Of a DNA stretch of 20,517 nt, positions 7,037 to 14,414 are shown in pieces. Position 1 is the stretch's first letter. Each line of letters opens with the position of its first letter. The position numbers were made by a program, and so were the translations under genes. This DNA is from Planktotalea sp. GTDB lineage: Bacteria; Pseudomonadota; Alphaproteobacteria; Rhodobacterales; Rhodobacteraceae. The DNA is taken from NCBI GenBank assembly GCA_024645145.1, contig JAHEGL010000057.1:1-20517 (forward strand), in the 5' to 3' direction. The notes below the pieces were generated by a model. That model did not search any database, was not told where the DNA came from, and worked only from the letters and a program-made list of their open reading frames with translations.

Positions 7037-7942
7037 TTAACCCCTGTAGCGATCCAGAACATACCGGCTCACCATCAAATCCAGATGCGCGCCACCACCA
7101 TTTTTAAAGAGCGTTATGTCATCGCTTGAACGTCGTTTGAATCCATCAGCGGAATAGTAATCTGCAATCAAATCAGAGCGACTTATTGCGCCGCTGTCCA
7201 ATGGGATTTGGACCTCACCGATGTGCCCAATGGTTGTGTCAAAACTATCCACAAAAACCCGCGCTTTCTTTAACGCCTGATCATCTGCTTCGCGCATGTC
7301 AGGCCGATAAGCGCCAATCAAATCCACGTGTTGACCTGCTTGCAACCATTCGCCACGCAATACAGGCTCTGTGCTCATTGTTGCACTGGTAATAATATCC
7401 GCCTCGCGCACGGCGCGTTCGAGATCATCAGCAACAACAGATTTACGCTCATTCGCAAACTGTTCAGCGTTCGCGCGCGTGCGGCTCCAGACGGTGAACT
7501 CGGCACCGGCAAATCCAGCGCTGTAGGCGTCGTGCAAAGAGCGTGCGACAGTGCCTGACCCGATAATCAGAATTTTGCGGCTCTCTGGACGCGCAAGACG
7601 CAATGCACCGAGCAAGCTATCCCCTGCGGTTTTCCATTTGGTGATCAAATGAAAATCAATAATTGCTTCTAGTTTTCCATGCGCATCATCAAACAGCGAC
7701 ACCGCGCCGTTGATCATCGGCACACCCGCTTGCGGATTTTCAGGAAACACAGTGGCGCATTTCACAGCAAGACCAAGCCCATCAATCCAAGCAGATCGGT
7801 TCAGCAGAGTATCTTTGCCGCGATAAAGAAATGTATCGGCAATTTCTGCTTTGGGAAGCTGATGTCCCGCGACCAATGCTTCCGTCAGGCCAATCCAGTC
7901 GAGCTCTTTTTGCCCATCGTCAAATCCGATTTGTACGCTCAT
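7037..7942 (-). CDS. Ornithine cyclodeaminase / mu-crystallin family protein
   Basis: The 301-residue NAD(P)-dependent enzyme belongs to the ornithine cyclodeaminase/mu-crystallin family. Substrate-side residues include the family lysine in LAVKCATVFPEN (Lys61) and TKWKTAGDSLLGA (about 101-113). The Rossmann fold starts with ILIIGSGTVA (124-133), and VDSFDTT holds the conserved aspartate of the C-terminal part. Family members deaminate and cyclise ornithine, or act as alanine dehydrogenase, ketimine reductase or similar. Which one applies here cannot be told. The protein is slightly short (typical 310-350) but ends normally. Its ATG overlaps the stop of the upstream HAD gene by 4 bp, so it is the last gene of the minus-strand operon that begins with the AEC transporter. 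A G/C-rich hairpin follows the stop. Confidence 0.9.
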   Translation of the reverse strand: MSVQIGFDDGQKELDWIGLTEALVAGHQLPKAEIADTFLYRGKDTLLNRSAWIDGLGLAVKCATVFPENPQAGVPMINGAVSLFDDAHGKLEAIIDFHLITKWKTAGDSLLGALRLARPESRKILIIGSGTVARSLHDAYSAGFAGAEFTVWSRTRANAEQFANERKSVVADDLERAVREADIITSATMSTEPVLRGEWLQAGQHVDLIGAYRPDMREADDQALKKARVFVDSFDTTIGHIGEVQIPLDSGAISRSDLIADYYSADGFKRRSSDDITLFKNGGGAHLDLMVSRYVLDRYRG

Positions 7943-8559
7943 GCGGCTTCGCCTTTACTTAACAAGTTTTCAGCGACCAACCGCGCTGCCCAGCCATGCG
8001 ATCCTTCGAACAAATGTGTCTGCCAGCCCCGCGCTGCTGCAGCTTCAATGTTGTCCAAACGATCATCTGTGAAAAGCAAACGCTTGGGCTCAATCCCGCA
8101 ATCAGCTTCAAGCTGTGCATAGATATCCGCGTCAGGTTTGATGACCTTCATGTGCCCAGATACATAAGCGCGATCAAATTCGTTGAGAAAGTCATATTCT
8201 GTTTGCGCGTAGGCAAAGCTCTCAACCCCGAAATTGGTGAGTGCGAACACGGGAACACCTTTCGCTTGCAAAGCACGCATCAAACGCACCGAATGCGCAA
8301 TCGCGGGGGAGGCCATTTCTATCCAGTTGTCGTGCCACATACGGATATCATCGCGGATTTCAGGATAAAGTTCAGCTGTTTCGTAAATCACATCGCGAAA
8401 CGGCTCACCGCGATCCACGCGATCATTCATTTTATGCAGATCGACGGTATCAAATATCGCGCGGCGGCGTTGTTCGCAAATCACGCGATCATAAAACCGC
8501 TCTGGCTGCCACTCGATCAACACGTTGCCAATGTCAAAGATTACCGCGTCTACAGTCAT
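7939..8559 (-). CDS. HAD-superfamily hydrolase (subfamily IA)
   Basis: The 206-residue haloacid-dehalogenase-type phosphatase has all four motifs: motif I FDIGNVL with nucleophile Asp9 (second position Gly, as in the YihX-like branch), motif II ALTNFG, motif III Lys in GHMKVIKPDADIY, and motif IV LLFTDDRLDNIEAA. A helical cap lies between motifs I and II. YihX-type enzymes dephosphorylate sugar phosphates such as glucose 1-phosphate. The substrate here is unknown. The ATG overlaps the stop of the UPF0178 gene by 1 bp (TAATG) and the stop overlaps the next gene by 4 bp, so it is translated within the operon. Confidence 0.9.
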   Translation of the reverse strand: MTVDAVIFDIGNVLIEWQPERFYDRVICEQRRRAIFDTVDLHKMNDRVDRGEPFRDVIYETAELYPEIRDDIRMWHDNWIEMASPAIAHSVRLMRALQAKGVPVFALTNFGVESFAYAQTEYDFLNEFDRAYVSGHMKVIKPDADIYAQLEADCGIEPKRLLFTDDRLDNIEAAAARGWQTHLFEGSHGWAARLVAENLLSKGEAA

Positions 8560-9014
8560 TAGCTTTTCCCTTTTGCTGCCCTCAACGCGCGTTCCAATGA
8601 ATCCAGAAACCGAGATCTGTCGGCTTTTGAGAAAGGCTTGCCGCCACTGCCCGCACCGAGCGGATTGGCTTCGCGCAGCTCAGCCATTAGATCACGCATT
8701 GCCAAACGTTGCCCTATGTTGGCCGCCGTGAAACGGTCCCCATTGTGCTGCAACACTTCTGCCCCTACCTCAACGCATTTCGCGGCCAAGGGAATGTCGC
8801 CTGTCACCACGACGTCAGCAGGGCCGCAACGATCTGCGATCCACATATCGGCAACATCTGGCCCGGCATCGACGATGATGTTTTCCACCAATGGGTTTGA
8901 TGTGGGGCGCAAGCCACCGTTTGAAACGACATACATGGTTACACCGTGGCGGGTTGCGACCTTTTCTGCTTCGGCTTTAACCGGGCAGGCATCTGCGTCG
9001 ATGTAGACGCTCAT
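8559..9014 (-). CDS. UPF0178 (YaiI/YqxD, DUF188) family protein
   Basis: The 151-residue protein matches the UPF0178 family: the N-terminus [10 protein letters not shown] carries the conserved acidic DADACP motif, then VSNGGLRP and [25 protein letters not shown] with conserved aspartates, and [22 protein letters not shown]. The fold is PIN-like by family knowledge, so a nuclease-type activity is suspected, but no role is firmly established. The C-terminal tail ([14 protein letters not shown]) is also typical. The ATG overlaps the fghA stop by 4 bp and the stop overlaps the HAD start by 1 bp. Confidence 0.93.
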   Translation of the reverse strand: MSVYIDADACPVKAEAEKVATRHGVTMYVVSNGGLRPTSNPLVENIIVDAGPDVADMWIADRCGPADVVVTGDIPLAAKCVEVGAEVLQHNGDRFTAANIGQRLAMRDLMAELREANPLGAGSGGKPFSKADRSRFLDSLERALRAAKGKS

Positions 9015-9841
9015 GCATAAAGTGCTTCAGCGTGGAAGGTCACATGATCTTCCGTGAAGGTCGAAATAAAGAAGTAGCTGTGATCATAACCCGGCTGCAT
9101 GCGAAAGGTCATTTGCTGTCGGCGCTGAGTTGCGGCATCAGCCAGAGTTTCAGGCTTGAGCAGATCAAGGAATTGATCGTTGGTGCCTGTGTCGATGAGC
9201 ACAGGTCCATCAAAGCCCTTTTCTTTCATTAACAAAGCGGCGTCGTGCTTGGCCCATGTGCTTTCGTCGCTACCAAGATATGCGCCCAGTTGCTTGCGCC
9301 CCCAATCCGACGCGGTCGGATTACAGATGGGGGCGAAGGCGGAAACAGAGCGAAAGCGCCCCTCTAAATTCATCGCCAGAGTCAGCGCACCATGACCACC
9401 CATCGAATGACCCGTGATGCCCTGACGTTCCATATCGACCTCGAATTGATCCTCAATAAGCGCTGGGAGCTCGTCAGCAAGGTAGCTCCACATTTTGAAA
9501 TGCGGTGACCATGGGGTTTCTGTTGCATCGACGTAAAATCCAGCACCTTGGCCAAGATCATATGCTTCGTCATTGGCTACGCCTTCACCGCGCGGGGATG
9601 TGTCGGGGAAGATCAATGCAATCCCTTGCTCTGCCGCCCAGTTTTGCGCACCTGCTTTGACCATCGCGTTTTCGTGTGTGCAGGTCAGGCCTGACAGAAA
9701 CCACAAGACGGGTACAGGGCCATTTTCTGCTTCAGCTGGCATGAATAAGCCGAACGTCATATCGACACCGCAGACCTTTGAAGTGTGCGTGTAGACACCT
9801 TGTTTACCACCAAAGCAGGCATTTTCGGATCCAGTTATCAT
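9011..9841 (-). CDS. fghA: S-formylglutathione hydrolase
   Basis: FghA splits S-formylglutathione into formate and glutathione, the second step of glutathione-dependent formaldehyde detoxification, in the cytoplasm. The 276-residue esterase-D type alpha/beta hydrolase has [12 protein letters not shown] with conserved Cys54, [11 protein letters not shown], the nucleophile elbow GHSMGGHGA with Ser146, the acid in [10 protein letters not shown] and the catalytic His in GYDHSYFF. The ribosome-binding site AAGGAG lies 9 bases before the ATG. The AEC transporter gene ends 30 bp upstream and the UPF0178 gene overlaps its stop by 4 bp. The usual partner, the formaldehyde/S-(hydroxymethyl)glutathione dehydrogenase gene, is not in this window, so the enzyme must work with a distant gene or act as a general thioester hydrolase. 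Confidence 0.96.
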   Translation of the reverse strand: MITGSENACFGGKQGVYTHTSKVCGVDMTFGLFMPAEAENGPVPVLWFLSGLTCTHENAMVKAGAQNWAAEQGIALIFPDTSPRGEGVANDEAYDLGQGAGFYVDATETPWSPHFKMWSYLADELPALIEDQFEVDMERQGITGHSMGGHGALTLAMNLEGRFRSVSAFAPICNPTASDWGRKQLGAYLGSDESTWAKHDAALLMKEKGFDGPVLIDTGTNDQFLDLLKPETLADAATQRRQQMTFRMQPGYDHSYFFISTFTEDHVTFHAEALYA

Positions 9842-9871
9842 CGATATTAACTCCTTTTTCGGGGCCTCGGC

Positions 9872-10801
9872 CTATAGTTGGCCGACCCACCCAATGACTA
9901 AAGAAACGGTCACAATGCTTATCGCGGTTGAGACCAAAATGGCGGTGGACACCCTTTGAGGAGCGACGTTGTAATGTTGCGCCAACATGTAGACGTTGCC
10001 TGCGACTGGCAAGGCGGCAGCGGCGATTATCACTGCTGCGGAATATGGGTCGAGCGGAAAGATGTAAATTGCAGCGATGGCGACGCAAGCAGGATGCAAC
10101 ACCAATTTGCAGAACGTAAGCCATGCAGCGACTTCGATCTTTTCTGTGGACTTGCTAGCCAGTGACGCCCCGATCGCGAAAAGCGCGCCGGGTGTTGCCG
10201 CCGCGCCAAGGAGCTCTGCGAACGCGAAAACTGGCTTGGGCAAAGGCAGGCCAGTGGCTGACCAAGTCAGGCCAAGCACCATAGAGACGATCATTGGGTT
10301 TTTCAGCAGGCCAATCCCGATGGTTTTGAAGATTGAAAGCTCAAAGCGCCCGTCTTGAGCAATAGACATCAAAATGACGATCAGGCTGGAAAACACGACA
10401 AGATCTACGGCCAATACCAACATCACGGGGCCAATCGCTTGTTCCCCCATAAGTAGAACCAGCATCGGCACGCCTAAGAAGCCTGTATTTCCGATCACGG
10501 CGCATTGCGCTTCGATTGCGGTTTTGGCCATGCTTTGGCTGCGCAAGAGTGCCACGATGGTCGCGACACCATATATGAATGCCGTGCCCCAAAGATATGC
10601 GACGACAAGTCTGCCGTTCCAAATGTCGCTAAAAGATAAGGTCGCAGAAAAGCGAAACAGCATTGCAGATAGGGCAAAGTAAAAGACGAATTTTGTGAGA
10701 TATGCTGTCGCTTCAGGGGTGAAAAAGCCCGTGCGTCCTGCGCCAAAGCCAAGAGCAATGACGGCAAAGAAAGGCAGCGTTTGTAAAAAGATATCCAGCA
10801 T
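9872..10801 (-). CDS. AEC (auxin efflux carrier) family transporter
   Basis: The 309-residue inner-membrane carrier has about 10 hydrophobic segments in two repeats. The first opens MLDIFLQTLPFFAVIALGFG, and the second half begins after the hydrophilic loop SIAQDGRFELSIFKTIG. Family features include GNTGFLGVPM in the first half and LLKNPMIVSMVLGL plus ATPGALFAIGASLA in the second. Bacterial AEC members move malate, malonate or other small acids. The substrate here is unknown. I chose the ATG at 10801, because the in-frame extension to 10864 is charged and not membrane-like, though the ribosome-binding site is poor in either case. It is the first gene of the operon with fghA, and the TetR gene is divergent from it. 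Confidence 0.87.
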   Translation of the reverse strand: MLDIFLQTLPFFAVIALGFGAGRTGFFTPEATAYLTKFVFYFALSAMLFRFSATLSFSDIWNGRLVVAYLWGTAFIYGVATIVALLRSQSMAKTAIEAQCAVIGNTGFLGVPMLVLLMGEQAIGPVMLVLAVDLVVFSSLIVILMSIAQDGRFELSIFKTIGIGLLKNPMIVSMVLGLTWSATGLPLPKPVFAFAELLGAAATPGALFAIGASLASKSTEKIEVAAWLTFCKLVLHPACVAIAAIYIFPLDPYSAAVIIAAAALPVAGNVYMLAQHYNVAPQRVSTAILVSTAISIVTVSLVIGWVGQL

Positions 10802-10815
10802 TGCATCAGAGGTAA

Positions 10816-10838
10816 CTTGCTCTGCGAAACGGAGCAAG
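10816..10838 (-). promoter_or_regulatory. Leader hairpin upstream of the AEC gene
   Basis: CTTGCTC (10816-10822) and GAGCAAG (10832-10838) form a 7-bp perfect stem with a 9-nt loop. It ends 14 nt before the chosen AEC start codon on the minus strand. It may structure the 5' leader. If translation instead starts at 10864, this is plain coding sequence. Confidence 0.25.
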
Positions 10839-10978
10839 ATGGAAGAGCGTGGTCCTCGCCTCAAACGTCACAGTGTCAGGTTTTTTTGGTAAGTTGCGTT
10901 CGCATAGTAGGTAAGCAAGCGTGTTTATGTTAGCAAAAGCGTCTAGCACTGCAGTCGAACCGCGCTTTGGAGTTTTTT

Positions 10979-11605
10979 GTGAACATACAAGACACCGCAA
11001 TCCGCAAGGGGCGCAAATTTGATCAGGTCTTAGCAGGCGCGCGGGACGTGTTTCTTGCTCAAGGCTTTAGTGCAAGCAATATGGATCATGTTGCAAAAGC
11101 CAGCGGCGTGTCTAAGGCAACGCTTTATAGCTATTTTCCGGACAAAGAGAGCTTGTTCATCGTTGTTGTCCAAACCGAATGCGCGCGCCAGTCTGACGAA
11201 GCGATGGAGCACATTGATCAAAGTGAACCGCCAGCCATCGTTCTCAGCAACGCAGCACGGCACCTTTTAGGTTTCATGACCTCCGATTTCGGACAAAGCA
11301 TGTTTCGCATATGTGTCGCCCAAGCAGATCGGTTTCCTGAACTTGGTTTGGCATTTTATCAAAGCGGACCCATGGTCGTGCGTGAAAAGCTTGGCGCTTA
11401 TCTCAGGGCGGCAACAGAGGCCGGCCAGCTTGAAATTGCGGATTTTGACTTAGCGGCAGATCAGTTTGGTGAGCTTTGCAAAGCCGACATCTTCCTAAAG
11501 ATTCTTTTCGGGTTTCAGACTGTTTTCGAACAGTCAGAATTGGACCGCATCATAAACGGTGCTGTCAGCACCTTCCTAGCGAAATATGGTGCCAAAGATC
11601 TTTGA
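10979..11605 (+). CDS. TetR/AcrR-family transcriptional regulator (AefR-like C-terminal domain)
   Basis: The protein has 208 residues. The N-terminal TetR helix-turn-helix domain (about residues 10-57) shows ARDVFLAQGF, MDHVAKASGVSKATLYSYFPDKESLF, the classical recognition-helix and Y-x-Y-F-x-x-K segment. The C-terminal ligand/dimer domain ends with a segment like the AefR family (LAADQFGELCKADIFLKILFG). The start is GTG at 10979, because GGAG stands 6 bases before it. A TTG further up would put that GGAG inside the gene. The gene is divergent from the AEC-fghA operon across about 180 bp, so regulation of that operon is a natural guess (inference). Ligand unknown. Confidence 0.92.
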   Translation: MNIQDTAIRKGRKFDQVLAGARDVFLAQGFSASNMDHVAKASGVSKATLYSYFPDKESLFIVVVQTECARQSDEAMEHIDQSEPPAIVLSNAARHLLGFMTSDFGQSMFRICVAQADRFPELGLAFYQSGPMVVREKLGAYLRAATEAGQLEIADFDLAADQFGELCKADIFLKILFGFQTVFEQSELDRIINGAVSTFLAKYGAKDL

Positions 11606-11609
11606 CGCT

Positions 11610-11822
11610 TTAAAACGTGTTGAAGGATGCTGGGATCGGCGCAATTTCGATACCGTGGGGCGCCGTCGTCAACATTCTGCTGCGTCGTGTATCTCTTATT
11701 CCATATCCCAAACGTGCCAATCGGTGTTTTAACTCATCGCGAGATGCAACATTACGAAATTCTGGACGCACCAAGTTCAGGATGCGTGAGATCGTAACGG
11801 GGTCTGCTGCATGATATTTCAT
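11610..11822 (-). CDS. Small conserved-looking hypothetical protein (70 residues)
   Basis: I do not recognise a characterised family. The ATG at 11822 is preceded by AAGGAG with 7 bases spacing, one of the best ribosome-binding sites in the window, which favours a real gene and this start over the in-frame ATG at 11855. The product is basic, with no signal peptide or membrane segment. It contains MKYHAADPVTISRILNLVRP, ELKHRLARLGYGIRDTRRSRML and TTAPHGIEIAPIP. The middle looks like a short helical DNA- or RNA-binding-type segment with several Arg, but that is only an impression. From memory, similar short proteins occur in other Rhodobacteraceae. It converges on the TetR gene with 4 bp between stops. 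A 14-bp inverted repeat lies about 100 bp upstream. Confidence 0.7.
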   Translation of the reverse strand: MKYHAADPVTISRILNLVRPEFRNVASRDELKHRLARLGYGIRDTRRSRMLTTAPHGIEIAPIPASFNTF

Positions 11823-11924
11823 GGTCGTCTCCTTGAGTGGTGGTACGAACGTCATATTCGATGCAGTTTTACGCTCCGCTAAGACTGTGTCCTTAATGAG
11901 TACAAAATGTGCAGCTTTGACGCC

Positions 11925-11938
11925 GTAGACCCGTCTAC
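11925..11938. promoter_or_regulatory. Short inverted repeat between the 70-residue protein and rlmN
   Basis: GTAGAC, CC, GTCTAC: 6-bp arms with a 2-bp spacer, about 100 bp upstream of the small protein's start and 52 bp after the rlmN stop. It could be an operator half-site pair. It has no T tract, so it is not a terminator. Sites this short also arise by chance. Confidence 0.25.
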
Positions 11939-11989
11939 TGATTAAGTAGGCTCAAGGTATGAATATTAAATGAAGCGATGACTGATCAG

Positions 11990-13165
11990 TTACAGACCGG
12001 CATCTGCCTCGATCTGCTTACGAGATTTGCGCGCGCGCTCTGTCGCCGATTTAAGCTGGCCACAGGCTGCCATGATATCTTCGCCGCGCGGCTTTCGAAT
12101 GGGCGACGCATAGCCAGCTTTGTAGATGATATCCGCAAAGCGATGAATGCGATTCCCCGAAGAGCGTTTGTAAGGCGCGCCGGGCCATTCGTTGAACGGG
12201 ATCAGGTTGATCTTGGCTGGAATGCCCTCGATCAATTTGATCAAACGATGCGCATCGGCATCCGTATCATTGATACCGTCTAGCATCACATATTCAAAGG
12301 TAATCCGCTCAGAATTGGACACGCGCGGATAGGCACGCAAAGCTTCAACAAGCTCTTCGATATTCCAACGTTTGTTGATCGGCACCAGCTTGTCGCGCAC
12401 CTCATTTGTGGTCGCGTGGAAACTAATGGCGAGCTGGCAGCCAATCTCTTCCGCAGTGCGTGCAATTTCTGGAACGACACCCGATGTTGACAACGTAATG
12501 CGACGGCGCGACAGCTGAATGCCTTCTGCGTCCATCGCAATCTTCATTGCGTCGCGCACGTTTTCAAAGTTATAAAGCGGTTCGCCCATGCCCATCAAAA
12601 CGATGTTGCTGAGCAAACGCGTCTCATCCTTAGGCGCGCCTTGCTCGGGCCATTCATCCAGATCATCGCGCGCGATCATGACTTGGCCGATGATCTCGCC
12701 CGCAGTCAGGTTGCGCACCAGTTTTTGCGTGCCCGTGTGACAGAAAGAACAGGTCAGCGTGCAGCCAACCTGCGAAGACACACAAAGCGTGCCGCGACCA
12801 TCTTCTGGGATGTAAACGACCTCTACCTCGTGACCGCCAGCGATTTTGACGAGATATTTGCGTGTGCCATCTTCAGAGACTTGGCGCGTCACGACTTCGG
12901 GTACTTCAATAATGAATTTTTCAGCGAGATCAGCGCGAAACGCTTTGCTCAGGTTCGTCATTTCAGCAAAGTCGCGCTTGCCCCATTGATAGATCCATTG
13001 CCAAATCTGACCGACGCGCATCTTGGCTTGCTTTTCGGGCGTGCCATTCTCAATTAAAGCGGTTCGCATGCCTACGCGCGTGAGCCCGACAAGGTTGATC
13101 GGACCCTCAGGCAATTTTCGCGGGATCGTCATTACATCTTGCGTGATCGGAGCTGTGGCCGTCAT
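11990..13165 (-). CDS. rlmN: Dual-specificity 23S rRNA (A2503) / tRNA (A37) C2-methyltransferase
   Basis: RlmN is a radical-SAM enzyme that methylates C2 of adenosine 2503 in 23S rRNA and A37 in some tRNAs. The 391-residue product is of normal length. The [4Fe-4S] cluster motif CxxxCxxC is Cys135, Cys139 and Cys142 (in [12 protein letters not shown]). Also seen are the upstream [10 protein letters not shown], the SAM-binding segment [47 protein letters not shown], and the methyl-carrying cysteine in [12 protein letters not shown] near the end. The N-terminal [17 protein letters not shown] segment fits alphaproteobacterial relatives, which supports the start at 13165 although its ribosome-binding site is weak. 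Upstream, 62 bp before the ATG, is a perfect 16-bp palindrome. Confidence 0.97.
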   Translation of the reverse strand: MTATAPITQDVMTIPRKLPEGPINLVGLTRVGMRTALIENGTPEKQAKMRVGQIWQWIYQWGKRDFAEMTNLSKAFRADLAEKFIIEVPEVVTRQVSEDGTRKYLVKIAGGHEVEVVYIPEDGRGTLCVSSQVGCTLTCSFCHTGTQKLVRNLTAGEIIGQVMIARDDLDEWPEQGAPKDETRLLSNIVLMGMGEPLYNFENVRDAMKIAMDAEGIQLSRRRITLSTSGVVPEIARTAEEIGCQLAISFHATTNEVRDKLVPINKRWNIEELVEALRAYPRVSNSERITFEYVMLDGINDTDADAHRLIKLIEGIPAKINLIPFNEWPGAPYKRSSGNRIHRFADIIYKAGYASPIRKPRGEDIMAACGQLKSATERARKSRKQIEADAGL

Positions 13166-13227
13166 AGGAGCATCGCCTTTTTAGGGTATGGGCGCGCTAT
13201 ACACTGGATTCGGACTTAAAGGGAAGG

Positions 13228-13243
13228 TGCGTGATATCACGCA
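13228..13243. promoter_or_regulatory. Perfect 16-bp palindrome, possible operator
   Basis: TGCGTGATATCACGCA reads the same on both strands with no spacer and lies between the GFA stop (13264) and the rlmN start (13165). There is no T tract, so a terminator is unlikely. A dimeric repressor or activator site is the simplest reading. Confidence 0.4.
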
Positions 13244-13263
13244 GCTTACGCCGGCAGTTTTAT

Positions 13264-13653
13264 CTAGCGTGCAGGTTGTTCTAAAGCGACGCCGGTCCAA
13301 GCGAGACTTTCGTCGCTGTGATATTGCTCTGTAGGTGTGACCGCATTTGGATCACTCAATAGTGCTGCATAAAAGTGCAATTCGTTCGCAAATCTCTCGC
13401 TTCGAAAGAACATGGGCGTTCCACAGGTTCCGCAGAACCCTCGCTCGTTGCTGGGACTGCTTTGATATGAAACGGGCGTGTCGCCGGTCCATGCCCATCG
13501 CCCGTTCTCTTGTCCAATCCAAGTAATAAATGGAGATGTTGTGGCGGGGCGACAGCTCTCACCGTGACAACGCCCGACAAAGTTGTGTGGGCCAATAAGC
13601 TCAAACGTGCACGCGCCACATAAGCAATGTCCACGTAGGACCGGTTCAGACAC
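13264..13653 (-). CDS. GFA/CENP-V family zinc-binding protein
   Basis: The 129-residue protein belongs to the glutathione-dependent formaldehyde-activating (GFA)/CENP-V fold family. The beta-rich fold carries cysteine clusters for zinc: GHCLCGAC at 8-15, RCHGESC at about 28-34, and FCGTCGTPMFF in the C-terminal half. Relatives usually read CHCxxC in the second cluster. Here the middle position is Gly, so one expected zinc ligand is missing. Most family members have no proven activity, and the formaldehyde role of the name-giving enzyme should not be assumed. The start is GTG at 13653, with AAGGAG 5 bases upstream. A 7-bp hairpin partly covers that site. The IalB-family gene ends 59 bp upstream. 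Confidence 0.9.
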   Translation of the reverse strand: MSEPVLRGHCLCGACTFELIGPHNFVGRCHGESCRPATTSPFITWIGQENGRWAWTGDTPVSYQSSPSNERGFCGTCGTPMFFRSERFANELHFYAALLSDPNAVTPTEQYHSDESLAWTGVALEQPAR

Positions 13654-13660
13654 GACGTCT

Positions 13661-13688
13661 CCTTACAAGGCGCAGCGTTTGTGTAAGG
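13661..13688 (-). promoter_or_regulatory. Hairpin overlapping the GFA ribosome-binding site
   Basis: On the minus strand CCTTACA (13688-13682) can pair with TGTAAGG (13667-13661), loop 14 nt. The second arm contains the first bases of the Shine-Dalgarno AAGGAG (13664-13659), so folding would partly hide it. A second small hairpin, CGTGC-GAAA-GCACG at 13692-13705, lies just upstream and has a GNRA-type loop. Confidence 0.3.
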
Positions 13689-13712
13689 TGACGTGCTTTC
13701 GCACGCACCCGA

Positions 13713-14240
13713 TTACTGGCAGCGCTTTTCAGCCTCTTCAACCGAAGCGGTGAAGCCAAGCAAAGAAAACGTATCTTTCGTTTGTGTGCCACGGCCAGAC
13801 CGCGCTGTCATGACAGCGCTGCTGCCACGCTTCATAGCGGTAATGATCTTTGCATCATCCGCAGGCGTTGCTGGCCACGCCCATTCACCATCTGTAAACA
13901 GTTCAAACTGAGTGCCGCTGATGTTCATATTTACGGTCGACCCGCTCGCAAACGGATAACCGCCTGTAAACGTGACTTGGCCCGTCACACCAGACCCCGG
14001 ACGATTGAACACGAACAGCAAAATATCACTGCGACGGGCCGCAACAACTCGACCACCGCGCGTGTTTACCGTCTCTTTCGGGGATGAAACGCTCCAGCAC
14101 TCCTTAGGATTGCTTTCTACGAAAACGCTCCAATCGGTGTTTGCGCCAACGCGGTTCGTGCTCTGTGCCTGAGCAAATGCGCCTGTCGCTGCCACAGCCA
14201 AAGCCGCTGCCAAAATTGTGCGCGTGATCCATGAATTCAT
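13713..14240 (-). CDS. Invasion associated locus B (IalB) family secreted protein
   Basis: The 175-residue protein has a clear Sec signal peptide (WITRTILAAALAVAATGAFA, cleavage after about residue 23-25). The mature part matches the roseobacter form of the IalB family: NTDWSVFVESNPKECWSVSSPKE, RVVAARRSDILLFVFNRPGSG, FTGGYPFASGSTVNM, FELFTDGEWAWPATPADDAKII, AMKRG and KDTFSLLGF. Two cysteines (Cys48 region and near the C-terminal end) could form a disulfide. IalB was named for a Bartonella erythrocyte-invasion gene, but in free-living relatives the role is unknown, so no link to virulence should be drawn. GGAGG stands 9 bases before the ATG. Upstream is a 170-bp intergenic region and the divergent asparaginase gene. 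Confidence 0.93.
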   Translation of the reverse strand: MNSWITRTILAAALAVAATGAFAQAQSTNRVGANTDWSVFVESNPKECWSVSSPKETVNTRGGRVVAARRSDILLFVFNRPGSGVTGQVTFTGGYPFASGSTVNMNISGTQFELFTDGEWAWPATPADDAKIITAMKRGSSAVMTARSGRGTQTKDTFSLLGFTASVEEAEKRCQ

Positions 14241-14414
14241 CGTGTCCAGCCTCCAGCTGTCCTTAACCTCAATCGCTACCCTCTGCGCGCCACCTGTTCT
14301 CGGCGCTCCGCGCTAAAGGTATTTTTCTCCTCGACAAAAGCACATTAGCCTGAAATCCACCACAGGTGAATGCCTGCTTGGCATTTTTTCGCCGTTCAAA
14401 TTCTGGAGATTACC

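Noticed and set aside
9011..13653. fghA and the GFA gene as one formaldehyde-detoxification cluster
   Set aside because: They are 3.4 kb apart, separated by unrelated genes, and most GFA-family proteins are not formaldehyde enzymes. No formaldehyde dehydrogenase gene is present in the window.
13713..14240. IalB-family protein as a virulence factor
   Set aside because: The name comes from Bartonella, but roseobacters carry this family without a host-invasion context. No other virulence genes are nearby.
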